Assembly: GCA_021234155.1 (NCBI GenBank)
Contig: JAJEKV010000033.1
Span: 10,796,163-10,860,162, forward strand
DNA from: Isoetes taiwanensis
Taxonomy: Eukaryota; Streptophyta; Lycopodiopsida; Isoetales; Isoetaceae
DNA length: 64,000 nucleotides
Reading direction: 5' to 3'
Part shown: piece by piece, positions 54,265 through 64,000 of the stretch
How the letters are laid out: every line of letters begins with the position of its first letter
Position numbering within the stretch: position 1 is the first letter of the stretch
Translations under genes and position numbers: made by a program
Notes under the pieces: generated by a model
What the model saw: the letters and a program-made list of their open reading frames with translations, nothing else
Database searches by the model: none
What the model was told of the DNA's origin: nothing

Positions 54265-56353
54265 GGAACTCAGAAAAAAATTAGATGACATGGCTATAAA
54301 ATGCTTCCTAGCAGGCTATGACGAGCAAGCAAAGGCATACAGACTGTTTGATGCGTCTAAAAGGCAAATCATTGTTAGTAGAGATGTGGTATTTGATGAG
54401 AACACGCTCTACAAAGACAGAAATAAGATAATAGATCATAGGGGAATGGATATGACAGATTTAAATGACAATGAAGAGGACACACAGGGTAATGTAACTG
54501 CTGATATAGATAGTGAAACAGAAAATGAGGAGGCATCAGAACAAAGAAATGCAACAAATGATGAAGACATTGAACATAAGGAGAATGTACAAGAGCTAGA
54601 ACAGGTTGGAAAACACACAAGGAAAAGGAAATCTGAAGTGGAAAAGCTCAAAGGGGAACTGAAAATAGATGCAGGTGAATATGGCAGAACCGAGCAGGGA
54701 AAAAGCAAAAGACTAATTAATGAGCCAGTGGATATAAATCAGGTGATGGCAATATTTGAACCAAAGGTTCCATTGAATTATGAGGAGGCTTTGCAAGCTG
54801 AAGAATCAGAATTATGGAAGCAAGCTATGAATGAGGAAATAAATGCTTTTGTTAGAACAAACACATATCAGGTTATGCCAAAACCTGACAACAGAAATAT
54901 TATAGGATGCAAGTGGATATACAAACTTAAAACTGGGGCAAATGGGGAGCAGAAATACAAGGCCAGGCTAGTTGCACAAGGGTTTACACAAAGAAAAGGT
55001 TTGGATTATGATGAGACATTCTCACCTATTGTAAAGTTGACAAGCATAAGGATTTTATTAGCCTATGCAAATGCAAACAGTTTGGAAGTGCATCACATGG
55101 ATGTGAGCACTGCCTTCTTAAATGCTGAAATTGATGAGGAAGTATACATGAAGCAACCACTTGGGTTTGAAGATGAGAAGGAAAATATGGTATGGAAACT
55201 CAACCGAGCTGTTTATGGCCTAAAGCAGTCACCAAGGTTATGGTATAAGTGCATAGACAAATACTTGCAAGAACAAGAATTTACTCAATTTCTGAATGAT
55301 GGAAACATGTACATTTTGAACAGGGGTGATCAATTTTGCATCATCGCACTATATGTGGATGATAATATTATGGTTGCAAGTGACATGGATATCTTAAACC
55401 ATTGCAAACAAATACTCTAGAACAGATACCAAATGGTGGATCTAGGGGAATTAAAAAGGTTTCTTGGGATGGAAGTAAACAGGGACAAAAGAAAGAAAAG
55501 ATTGACAATTACACAGACGTGTAACATTCAAGGGATGCTCAAAAGATTTAACATGGCAGAATGCAATGTATCAAGAACTCCAATATCACAGGGACTCAAA
55601 CTTTCATCAGAAATGAGTCCTAAGACTGAACAAGAAACAGAGCAAATGGCAAATGTTCCTTATAGGGAACTAATTGGGTGTCTCCTATTTGTATCAAATA
55701 GCACAAGGCCAGATATAGCATTTACAGTAAGCTTACTAAGCAGATTCAGCAATAATCCTGGATACCAACATTGGAGTGCAGCTAAAAGGGTATTGAGATA
55801 TCTCAAACATACCATGCATCATGGGCTGACATACTCGAATGATAACTTGACATTAACAGGATATGCAGATGCAGACTGGGGAAGTGATTTAGACACTAGA
55901 AAATCAACTTCAGGGTTTTGCTTGATGCTAGGAGGAGCAACTATTGCCTGGAAGAGCAAGAAACAAACTTGTGTGGCTATGTCAACAGCTGAAGCTGAGT
56001 ACAACTCAGCAACGTTGGCAGCAAAAGAAATAGCATGGACCAGACGCCTTCTAGAAGAACTCAAGGTATGTCAAAGCTTGCCTACAGTATTGTTTTCGGA
56101 CAGTTTAAGTTGCATAGCTATTACCAAAAACCCAGTGCTTCATCAAAGAACCAAGCACATTGAATTACATGTCCATTTTATTAGAGATTTGGTTGCCAAG
56201 AACATTATTACAGTACAGTATATTGGAACAAATGAACAAGTTGCAGATGTGTTGACAAAAGGGTTATCAGAGATCAAGTTCTCAAAATTTAAAAGTGATA
56301 TGGGAGTTATAGATTTTCATCAGGGTAAAAAGGTTAACTTTGAAGATAGCTAA
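54170..56353 (+). pseudogene. RT and RNase H of the Ty1/copia element, one in-frame stop
   Basis: RT starts after an acidic linker: WKQAMNEEINAF, CKWIYKLK, YKARLVAQGFTQ and DYDETFSPIVKL are copia RT motifs, and the active site YVDDNIMVAS is at about 55355. A TAG at 55418-55420 ends the first frame, but the same frame reads on (MVDLGELKRFLGMEV), so a single nonsense change separates the halves. RNase H follows with GYADADWGSD, STAEAEYNS and FSDSLSCIAI, all acidic residues present, and ends at 56353. Reverse transcription would need both parts in one protein. Confidence 0.88.
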
Positions 56354-56555
56354 CAGATGCAAACAGCAACAGCTTCATACTATGGCAACTATATGGAGTT
56401 TGATTATGACTGAAAGGAAAGAGTATTGTGAGATGAAATGAGTTTATTCTATTACAGTTATTTGCAGGTTGTGGAATATATCAGATGTTTGAATCATTCT
56501 GTTACAGTTATATGCAACTTGAATAGTACATCAGATGCTTGAAAGAAAGGGGAAA

Positions 56556-57129
56556 TGTTGGAAGATATGAATTCTTCCAAGTCATCTGAGACAAGAGAAC
56601 CTGAATCACAATATAAGAGTGCACAGATGCAGATATACTCATATGGGTTACATTAGAGCATCAAATAAACAAGAGCATATTTTAACCTATGGTCTAAGGT
56701 TGTAGTTAATGGTTGAATTGTAAAACCATTGAGTCGAAATATGGGATCGAAGTTGTAAACGGTGGAGGGAATATAGGTTTGAAAATGGAAAGATGACGAA
56801 TAGATAAGCACCGAAGTGCTATTGCGATGGCGACTGCAAACCGGCAGGATCTGCACCATTCGGTGAGGTCTGGCCCTATAAATCAACGAGAAAACTAGAG
56901 GAACTTGAGCTGGAGACATATGCGAATGTGTTAAAGGTTGAATGCTTGTGCTTTCGGGGTTCTAGCTTCAGTAATTGAGTTAAGGTTCTAATGAACAGTG
57001 CTTTATTCAATGGGTAAAGATTAATGGTATGATTTCACTATTGAATGCAATTGATATACCATTGCTAGAGTAAGTCTAGTTAGTCTTAGTCACTATTGAA
57101 TTTGTTAGTTAACCATTGAATTATCTTCA
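56556..57129 (+). repeat. 3' LTR of the Ty1/copia element
   Basis: A 574-bp copy of 50949-51522 with five substitutions, all in the first 350 bp. Confidence 0.95.
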
Positions 57130-57420
57130 TTTATGCGCTTTTAATGATGAGCATTTATGCATATTACATATTGAACAGGTTGGTTATATAAGCCACTTCT
57201 GCATTTGTGCAAACCGTTCATAAACTACGTCATTTTCTATTTTCTGCTTTTATGTTAATTAGACTTTGGTCCCTAGAAGGGTTCAATTCCCGTATGGTCT
57301 CTAGTTTTTTGTTCTCCGCTATGATGAAATTGAATGTGTCTACATTCCAGTGATACCTTCTAAAATGTAAAAAATATAAACTTTTGAGTTCCATCTTCCT
57401 TAACTCGAATATATAGCATC

Positions 57421-57944
57421 AGGGGGTTGTTTTTGTATTTTTATACGTTTCTTAACATGGTTTTTATATGATTTCATGACGGTATTTGATAAGACATACT
57501 AATAGGTACATCTAGAGTGCGCATACTATCACAATATTTTTAGTGGAATTTTTTAATGGTTACAACTATGATTTCATCAAATATCCCCAAACAAAGTTAT
57601 TTTAGGGTTCTTTGAGTTTTCAAGGTTTCTGCTTCTACATTTTCTTTTAGGGCTTGGTGAGGCAAGGGCTTGGAGCGAGGTTCTACTTGTGCAGCTGAGT
57701 AGATTGTGAGAAAAAAACCATAGTTCAGCTTCCTTTCCTTTAGTTTTAAAATGCCGCTGCGCCAAATATGGAGATAAACCTATTTCCTTACTTCTCTTGC
57801 TTCACAAAACGCAGGACCCGGTAGCGTCAAGGTAAGCCAAGGTTTTTCTCTTGCTCTTCAAAAGCAGGATCCGGCAGCTTCACTGGTTACAGGGCCGAAC
57901 AAGGGCCCCAGGGAGCATGGCCTTAGGTCATCTACAGATTCTTA
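57421..57944. other. Non-coding stretch
   Basis: A TTTTTCTCTTGCTCTTCAAA segment at 57842-57861 recurs at 58200-58222 and, inverted, at 58445-58467. No gene was recognised. Confidence 0.4.
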
Positions 57945-58711
57945 TCGCCAACAGATTGTGATAGAGTCTGGAGCTCTACAAGAAGAAAGAAGGCAATCGT
58001 AAAATTGATCTGTTATGTTATACAAACAAGAAAAAACACTGTCCAAGTGAAAACAGATGCCCATTTGTAATATGCATTCATTTTAAGCTTCCTTCCTTCC
58101 TTTAAGCTTTTAGAAGTTGATCCTTTCTGTAAGTAATTATGTGTATCATGTGCTGAAGATATTTTAAGTTGTTGTATCATGATGTATAGTTTCAACCAAC
58201 CTTTTTCTCTTGCTCCTCAAAAGCAGATCCAAGCGATTACGAGGCGGGGGGCAAGGGGGCAAGGTCTTAGGTCGCCTCTGATTACGAGGATGGGCTTTTT
58301 TTCCGCTTTGTGGAGCCGGGATCTCCGCAATCCGTTGGCTATTAAAAACTCAAAAGTAGCGAAAAATGCCCATCCTCGGAATCAGTAGGCGACCTAAGGC
58401 CCCGCCCTTACCCCGCCTCATGTCGGTGAAGCTGTTGGATCCTGCTTTTGAGGAGCAAGAGAAAAATGTTGGTTGAAACTATACATCATGATACAACAAC
58501 TTAAAATATCTTCAGCACATGATACACATAATTACTTACAGAAAGGATCAACTTCTAAAAGCTTAAAATGAATGCATATTACAAATGGGCATCTGTTTTC
58601 ACTTGGACAGTGTTTTTCCTTGTTTGTACAACATAACAGATCAATTTCACGATTGCCTTCTTTCTTCTTGTAGAGCTTCAGGCTCTGTCACAATCTGTTG
58701 GCGATAAGAAT
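57945..58711. repeat. Palindrome with ~380-bp arms centred near 58328
   Basis: The left arm starts TTCTTATCGCCAACAGATTG and the right arm ends with its complement. Matching continues inward through AACTATACATCATGATACAAC, CTCTTGCTCCTCAAAAGCAG and the GC-rich CTTAGGTCGCC segments almost to the centre. The outer part also matches the centre (50266-50444) of the larger foldback upstream. Confidence 0.85.
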
Positions 58712-58721
58712 ATGTAAACGA

Positions 58722-59313
58722 TGTTAGTCCTGTGCCTCCTGGTACAGGACTATTCATGCATACGACGGACCAGGTCAAGTCCAAGGATCCACAGATCGGC
58801 GCACGGTCGGTCGTCAAAGGCCCAAATAGAAGACCAAGCAGCAGACCCGCCATCAAAGCACGGGTCCGCTATCAAGAGGCGCCGCTCAGACAAGTGACGG
58901 CCCGTCACCGCCCGCGTCAGCGTCAGCGTGATTCCAGGCACTTCAAGAGGCACCGCCAGCATTCCTGCAAATCAGGCCTCCTTCCAGGAGTCGGCACCGA
59001 GATCAGTCAGAGTGTCTATGTTGGGCCAAAGGCCATTGTACTATATATATGAGTAGAGCTAGCACATGAGTTTTTAGATGAGTTTTGAGTCTTGTCTCAT
59101 TTCAGTCTTCTCTCGGTTGCGAGAGCTCATGTATCATCATCATTGATATCAATGAAGCTTATCATTGTTGTCTCATTGTTCTTTTGTTTTCTTTTCCTTT
59201 TCCTTTGTTCTCTTGCAAATCCCGCGTGACATAGTCCCCCTGATTCTCTGATAGATCAAGGGTCCTCCACGGAGGGCTGTCTTGCGAGGAGTTCCGAATC
59301 CGACCCCCAAACA
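58722..59313 (+). repeat. 5' LTR (592 bp) of the Ty3/gypsy element
   Basis: It starts TGTTAGTCCTGTGCC and ends CCCCCAAACA. It pairs in family and length with the solo LTR at 52986-53577. TATATATGAGTAGAGC near 59043 is a candidate TATA region. Confidence 0.9.
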
Positions 59314-59385
59314 CCGCCGCCCTTTGCGGGTCTGATTCGATTTTTCTTTCTTACATGCGCCATATGCATCGGAAACTTCACAACA

Positions 59386-60548
59386 ATGAAGAACTCCTTT
59401 CCCAGACACATCTGGCTTGGGCGCCATCATCGAAGGAAGCTGTTACGCGACATGTATGGATCTGCTTATGACATTGAGGAGGCCACATTCGGTCTAGGGC
59501 TCGGTCGGCGCCACCCACCCCTCGTGTCTGTCTCGTCCCGGTTCTCGCCTCAAAGCGTGCAAACATTGCTCACGGCCTCAGTCACCTCATCACTATCAGG
59601 AGCCCTATCAGGTCAACCTTCTCAACCTTACTTTCATACCCCAGAACATGCCTACATTCATCCTTCTTCTGGCCATACACCTCTGCCTTCACAACCATCA
59701 TCTCCTCTGGGTAGGACGGGGATATCCACATGTCTCTTTTTGCTCCTCCCCAGGAATTTCCCTTCCCTACATTTCCCACCGCTCTTCCTGTTTACAACCT
59801 TACCGACCTCAAAACCAATGATCAGGCACCTCCAGTACCTCCACCTCAGTTTCCCCTTCATCAGGGTCTTTCAGGCACCATGCCACCTCCAACTCCACCT
59901 CAATAGAATCCCTATCCAGTTCCTGTCCAGCCAAGCACTTTCACCTCTACCTTTCAGACCCTTAAGCTGACTTATCCAACCTTTGGCAACACGAAAGGCA
60001 AACCATTAGACCAAAGTGCTCAGGCCCACATGGAAGAATTTGAGGCTCTGGCTGCCCTAAATGGTCATGCACCTCAACTGAAATTCCATATCTTTTCCAC
60101 CACACTGCGTGGCTCTCCTCACCAATGGCTTATGTCCAACAAAAGCCACTGGAAACAAGATTGGTCAGAAATGAAAACTGCTTTTCTTTCACACTATGGA
60201 ACCACGGATGATGATCAACTTCATCTCAAGCAACTCAATGATCTTCAACAAGAGCCCACAGAGTCCGCCAGGGATTTTGCAGATCGACTTCACATCCTGC
60301 TCAGCAAACTCAAGGAGTACCCGACCCAGAGCCAGATCTTGGTTTGGTTTCTCCAAGGACTTCCTCCAGCTATCCGACTCATGACTGAATACCTGCGCCC
60401 GAAGACTTTGGAGCAGGCTATCGACCTTGTCAATCACTCCGTCAATGTTTCCTCCCGTGGCGTGGCTCTTCAGGAGCTCCCTTTCATTCCACCAGTCATG
60501 GTTCCACGCAATTGTTGTCCAACCTCAACACGCCACTTTCGGCAGTGA
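59386..60548 (+). pseudogene. gag (capsid part) of the Ty3/gypsy element
   Basis: The first ATG (59386) opens a frame that is sensible to about 59715; a frameshift then moves coding to another frame with a proline-rich region (PPVPPPQFPLHQ). A single stop interrupts this near 59905. The capsid domain reads FHIFSTTLRGSPHQWL, FLSHYGTTDDDQLHLKQL and RDFADRLHILLSKL, the Retrotrans_gag pattern. It ends in the hinge before the zinc knuckles. Confidence 0.8.
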
Positions 60549-61800
60549 TCGGATCTGGATCGGTGCCATATCTGCAAATATCAAGGCCACTTGGCAAATG
60601 AGTGCAACTCCACCAATGGCCCGCCTCATTGTAAAAGATGCAACATGTGCAATCATGCCACGGAAGAGTGCACGCGCACTCATCCTACACCATTCCGCAA
60701 CAAACTGGTTTATCAAGTGCAAACAACACCTCAGCAACAATCGCCATATCAGCCGCAACCACTGCAGGCTCAACCCAATCAACTCTATCAGCAACCGGAG
60801 CAACAACGGGGACCCAACACACGCCCCCCTTTTGATCCTTCTAAAGCTCAGTGTTATCACTGTCACGAATGGGGTCATACCACCACGGCATGTCCTCAAC
60901 TTCCACAAGTTCAGGTGCAGCTTCCTGGCACCAATCAGACCACCTCGGTCCGCCTCACGGCTTACCAACTTTGGATTGCCAATGGCAAACAAGGCCCGCG
61001 TCCCGTTCTTCGGAAGCCACCTCGCGCGCCTCAACAATCACGCTATCAACCAGCTCCTGCCAATCAACCTCAGCTGGATCAACAATGTAGGAAGAAATTT
61101 TTCAGACTCTTAATCCTCCAGTCCAGCCGTCAAATTGGGTTGGTTTGGTTTCATGCCAGACCAGGGCGTCACGTCCCTTAACCATTATTCCTAATGGCAC
61201 GCAACCTGCCTTTGCAGTGGACACAATCCCTCATGAAGAGGACAAAAAGGTTCACTTTGCACCTGACTTGGAAAAACTCATGCCTCATGTCATGCCTAAA
61301 GTACGCCAAAGCATTCTGAACCTCATGCAAGCTGCTGAAGGCCGCACGTTGGCTAATGTTCATGCCACCACCAGAGCTCAGCAAAGACAAGATGCATCTT
61401 CCACATCTCAACCTTCACGCTCTCAGACATATCCGAATATTGCTGCCGAGGTTGACCTTCTCAAAGAAGTTGCTGCTTCATTACCACGCACTCCAGCACC
61501 CGTGGATCCAGCAGATCCTTTTTCTCATGTGCCTCTGAAACTCCAAGAGGAGCTGGCCAAAATCAAAATTCCCTTAAGTTTGGCAACAATTTTGAAACTA
61601 TGTCCTGCTCTCAAGGACCAGTTACCACTCCCGACAGTTTTGGTTGGGGCTGTTGCTACCTCTACACCCACGGTCCATGCCACGGTGGGCAATCAACAAG
61701 TCAATCATGTTCAAATTGGCCAGGAGGTAGCGGTCAATCTCATCACGGATAAACTCCGCAAACAAATGGGCATCAAACAACTCTATCGTTGCCCGTGATG
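60549..61800 (+). pseudogene. Nucleocapsid and protease region of the Ty3/gypsy element
   Basis: Three zinc knuckles are encoded: CHICKYQGHLANEC (near 60565), CKRCNMCNHATEEC (near 60635) and CYHCHEWGHTTTAC (near 60855), separated by a glutamine/proline-rich linker. Further down, VNLITDKLRKQMG (near 61735) matches the segment after the protease active site, but the D-S/T-G triad itself is not intact. The frame is open from 60591 to 61181, and again in another frame from 61145 to 61798. Confidence 0.7.
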
Positions 61801-62192
61801 ACATCAAATTGGCTAATGGCCATATCACGAGACCTCAAAGGCGTCACACCTCTTCTTCACATCAACATTGGTGATCTCCCTTCCCCTTAGAATTTGGTGT
61901 TTGGAAGGCGGGTGAAGATCCGGTGATTATGAAATGTTGGTGTGAGACCTTTTCTCCCTTGAGCCAAGAGTATCCATTATTGGGCCCGCGGATCGGTTAG
62001 TCATCACGGATGGTCACCTCAATGCCACTATGGACTTGGAAACCGGTAAGATCATTTCGGCCGACAATGCTGAACCCTCTCTCTCCGGACCGACCGATTC
62101 GAGGGGCGCCCGAGAATATCTATCAAGTTCAGGCTCCACCCTGAGTCCGCCTCTGTCATCCCTACCCCGAATATCTTGATCCTTGGGGAGAA

Positions 62193-63690
62193 ATGACTCT
62201 TGATCGAGGACCAGGTACCGTGGCTGCCTTGCTTGACCCCTACCTGGCTCCTTGCAATTGCATCCAACGTGTTGATCACTTTTCAGATGCCGAACTTCCT
62301 CCTGATCCTGTTGATGTACACGCTGTCATGAAGCAACCTTTGCTTGATGAAAATCAGCAACCTCTTTTTTTCACTACGCAGGGCGCCACTCATCCTGTTA
62401 TGCTTCAACCTCCTGCTCATATTGTCAAAGACACGGAAGTTATCCCACATATTCAGACTCCTGAAGTCGAGATTGTGGACGTGGGCAACAATCAGCCTGT
62501 CCGCATTGCTGCCAATCTTCCGACACCCTATCATCACAGGGCCGTCACACTCTTCAAAAAGTTCAAACACCTTCAGGGGATCAACAAAACCTTGAGGGAA
62601 CTCACCATTCCTACCAAATCCGATGCACGTCCAGTATAGCAACGACAGTACCGGCTCAACCCCAATTACCGTGATCGCGTCAAGGCAGAAATTGACAAAC
62701 TCCTTGCTGCAGGTTTGATCTATGAGGTCAAACATTCTGAATGGGTGAGCCCCATTGTCATTGCACTCAAACACAATGGAAAGATCCGTGTTTGCGTGGA
62801 CTACCGGAAACTCAATCGAGCCCGCGGGCTTGATCATTTTCCACTTCCCTTCACAGACCAGGTTCTGGAAGAGGTCGTTGGACATGAGATGTACTCCTTC
62901 ATGGATGGTTTTTTCGGCTACAATCAGATCTCAATCAAAGAATCTGATCAACTCAAGACAACTTTCACCACCCCGGTAAGTCACTTTTTTTACTACAAGG
63001 TGGTTCCTTTTGGACTATCAAACTCTCCATCAACGTTTCAACGCATAATGCTCTCAGTTTTCATGATTTTATGAAGGAAAATCCCTTCTTGCAAATTTTT
63101 CAAGATGACTTCTCGCCTCTGATTCCATGGCTGACCATTTGGATAAATTGGAACTCGTCTTTCAGAAATGTGATGAGTCCCAGATTAGTCTCAATCCCGA
63201 AATGCACCTTTTATCGTCACCGGGTGTTACGGTTGGGACACGTTGTCGACAAAGCGAGGAATCACCACGGATCCCCGCCAAAATCGGTTGTGTGCTCAAG
63301 GCTCAAGCACCGGCCAATATCAAGGAGACACGCTCTTTCACGGGTAAGGTAAATTATTACTCCACCTTCATTCCCGGACTTGCGGCCATTGCGGATCCCA
63401 TTCATAAACTCACGGGTGATGAATCCACAGGCTTGGAATTCCCAGTGGATCGCTTTCCAACAATTGAAGCTCTTACTTTTCGAGGCCGGTTCTTGTTCCT
63501 CCTCAATGGGACAAGCCCTTTCACGTCCATGTAGATGTCTCGGCGTTAGCTATTGGAGCCGTTCTTTCTCAAGAATATGATGCGCGCTGCGACAAGCCAA
63601 ACCCGATATGCCGCCAGAAAACTCAATCTGGCGGCGCAACTACTCGCCCGCAGGCGTGAAGCCTTGGGTTTAATTTTCTGTGTCCAACGC
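62193..63690 (+). pseudogene. RT and partial RNase H of the Ty3/gypsy element
   Basis: An N-terminal RT segment (62520-62640) leads to SEWVSPIVIALKHNGKIRV, CVDYRKLNRA, MYSFMDGFFGYNQI and VVPFGLSNSPSTFQRI in one frame (62715-63060). A frameshift follows, then the active site IFQDDF (GATGAC 63104-63109), here FQDD rather than the usual YxDD or FLDD. The palm/connection reads FTGKVNYYSTFIPG (63335-63380). RNase H begins VDVSALAIGAVLSQ (about 63525-63570) and continues with ARKLNLAAQLL and REALGLIFCVQR to 63690, where the inserted LTR interrupts it. Confidence 0.85.
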
Positions 63691-64000
63691 TGTGACGTCC
63701 CCTACTTGTATACGGTGCACTCACCGTATATAAACAGGAGTTCATCCCCCATACCAGCTCCATGCCGATACAGGGCCCTCCACATGACACTGCAATCGTG
63801 ACGGGTTCCAGTGGGAAGAGTGAAGGGGTCATTTTACCCCGTCTCCCTCAGGGTCTACCTAGCTGCGGAAGCGTAAACATACATGTCAGTATATAACATA
63901 AGCACACATCCACCTCGAAGGGTGGTCCATCACATCTGCATAAACAAGGTGAGCACAATACATATGGGGAGTTCTACCCAAGGCTCAGACTCAAGGGGAT
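63691..64000 (-). mobile_element. 3' end of an LTR, minus strand, cut by the window end
   Basis: The plus strand shows TGTGACGTCCCCTAC at 63691, the complement of the LTR 3' end seen at 47976-47990. Further matches to that LTR are ACGCTTCCGCAG (complement near 63860) and ATCCCCTTGAGTC (complement at the window end, compare 47678). It is a related subfamily inserted in the gypsy RNase H domain. Whether it is a solo LTR or a full element cannot be seen. Confidence 0.8.

Larger units (their letters stand above)
50949..57129 (+). mobile_element. Ty1/copia retrotransposon with identical-length LTRs and 5-bp TSD
   Basis: LTRs of 574 bp each (50949-51522 and 56556-57129) differ at five positions by eye (about 0.9%). 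The TSD TTTAT lies at 50944-50948 and 57130-57134. The primer-binding site TGGTATCAGAGC at 51525-51536 is the initiator tRNA-Met type. A purine tract AAGAAAGGGGAAA precedes the 3' LTR. The order gag, protease, integrase, RT, RNase H is copia-type. A 592-bp gypsy solo LTR interrupts it at 52986-53577. A few frameshifts and one in-frame stop are present, so the copy is young but not autonomous as read. Confidence 0.95.
49355..57420. repeat. Large foldback repeat, interrupted by the Ty1/copia element
   Basis: The left arm (49355-50265) holds two tandem ~400-bp copies with cores such as AATTCATGGCCTATAT, TCCGAGCTTAAGATATCTC and TGCATAAATGCTCATCATTA. The right arm holds the same two copies inverted: 50445-50752, and 50755-50948 continued at 57130-57420 beyond the copia insertion. 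The arms meet around a ~180-bp centre (50266-50444). The outermost matching sequence is GATGGAACTCAAAAGTTTAT near 49360 and its complement near 57395. Confidence 0.8.
58722..63690 (+). mobile_element. Ty3/gypsy element, 5' LTR to RNase H, truncated by a later insertion
   Basis: The 5' LTR is followed by gag with three zinc knuckles, a protease remnant, RT and the start of RNase H. At 63691 an LTR of another family begins inside the RNase H domain, and the remainder would lie beyond the window. No clear primer-binding site was found after the LTR. RT residues such as HEMYSFMDGFFGYNQ resemble gypsy elements of non-flowering land plants, which is a weak lineage hint. Many frameshifts are present. 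Confidence 0.85.

Noticed and set aside
57270-57310. tRNA-like B box (GGGTTCAATTCCC)
   Set aside because: No A box at a suitable distance and no cloverleaf; it is part of the foldback repeat.
59582-59861. Minus-strand ORFs over the gypsy gag
   Set aside because: Shadows of the proline-rich gag region on the plus strand.

Overview
The window reads as nuclear DNA of a land plant with a large, repeat-rich genome. There are almost no host exons. Most of the DNA is transposable elements (TEs) in several states of decay, with nested insertions, spliceosomal introns and polypyrimidine-AG acceptors. A DUF7869-like transposase and an RNase H domain lying upstream of the reverse transcriptase in a Tat-like element hint at a non-flowering vascular plant (fern, lycophyte or gymnosperm), but the species cannot be fixed from sequence alone.

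Layout. 1-1.6 kb: a 5'-truncated LINE on the minus strand with a 16-bp target-site duplication (TSD). 1.6-8.7 kb: non-coding DNA with a SINE-like repeat, a ~470-bp foldback element and small tandem repeats. 8.7-10.2 kb: the only apparently intact host gene, a spliced gene for a ~105-aa single-pass membrane protein. 12.26-12.94 kb: a non-autonomous hAT-type element with 8-bp TSDs and a dense CGTACG palindrome array. 13.7-14.9 kb: a 588-bp-period tandem duplication. 15.49-27.53 kb: a complete 12.0-kb Ty3/gypsy Tat-like retrotransposon with a tRNA-Gln primer site, an extra RNase H domain before RT and an antisense ORF before the 3' LTR. 27.9-29.7 kb: C-terminal exons of a damaged CTP synthase gene, with tRNA-related SINE units in one intron. 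31.3-48.5 kb: a tandem array of ~1.45-kb units, one of which is split by a ~10.8-kb DNA transposon (37409-48202). That element has 31-bp perfect terminal inverted repeats (TIRs), a decayed DUF7869-like transposase on the minus strand and an unrecognised companion gene on the plus strand; a 1593-bp solo LTR has landed inside it. 49.4-58.7 kb: large foldback repeats, one carrying a young Ty1/copia element (50949-57129, LTRs differing at 5 of 574 sites) that itself holds a 592-bp Ty3/gypsy solo LTR. 58.7-63.7 kb: the 5' LTR, gag and pol of the gypsy family that supplied that solo LTR. 63.7-64.0 kb: the edge of another LTR, related to the one at 46.4-48.0 kb, cutting into its RNase H domain.

The coding regions of the mobile elements carry many single-base frameshifts and a few stops, so most are inactive as read. 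Some of these indels could be assembly or base-calling errors. The strongest structural calls rest on TSDs, matching LTR pairs and, for the DNA transposon, an in-window empty-site copy.
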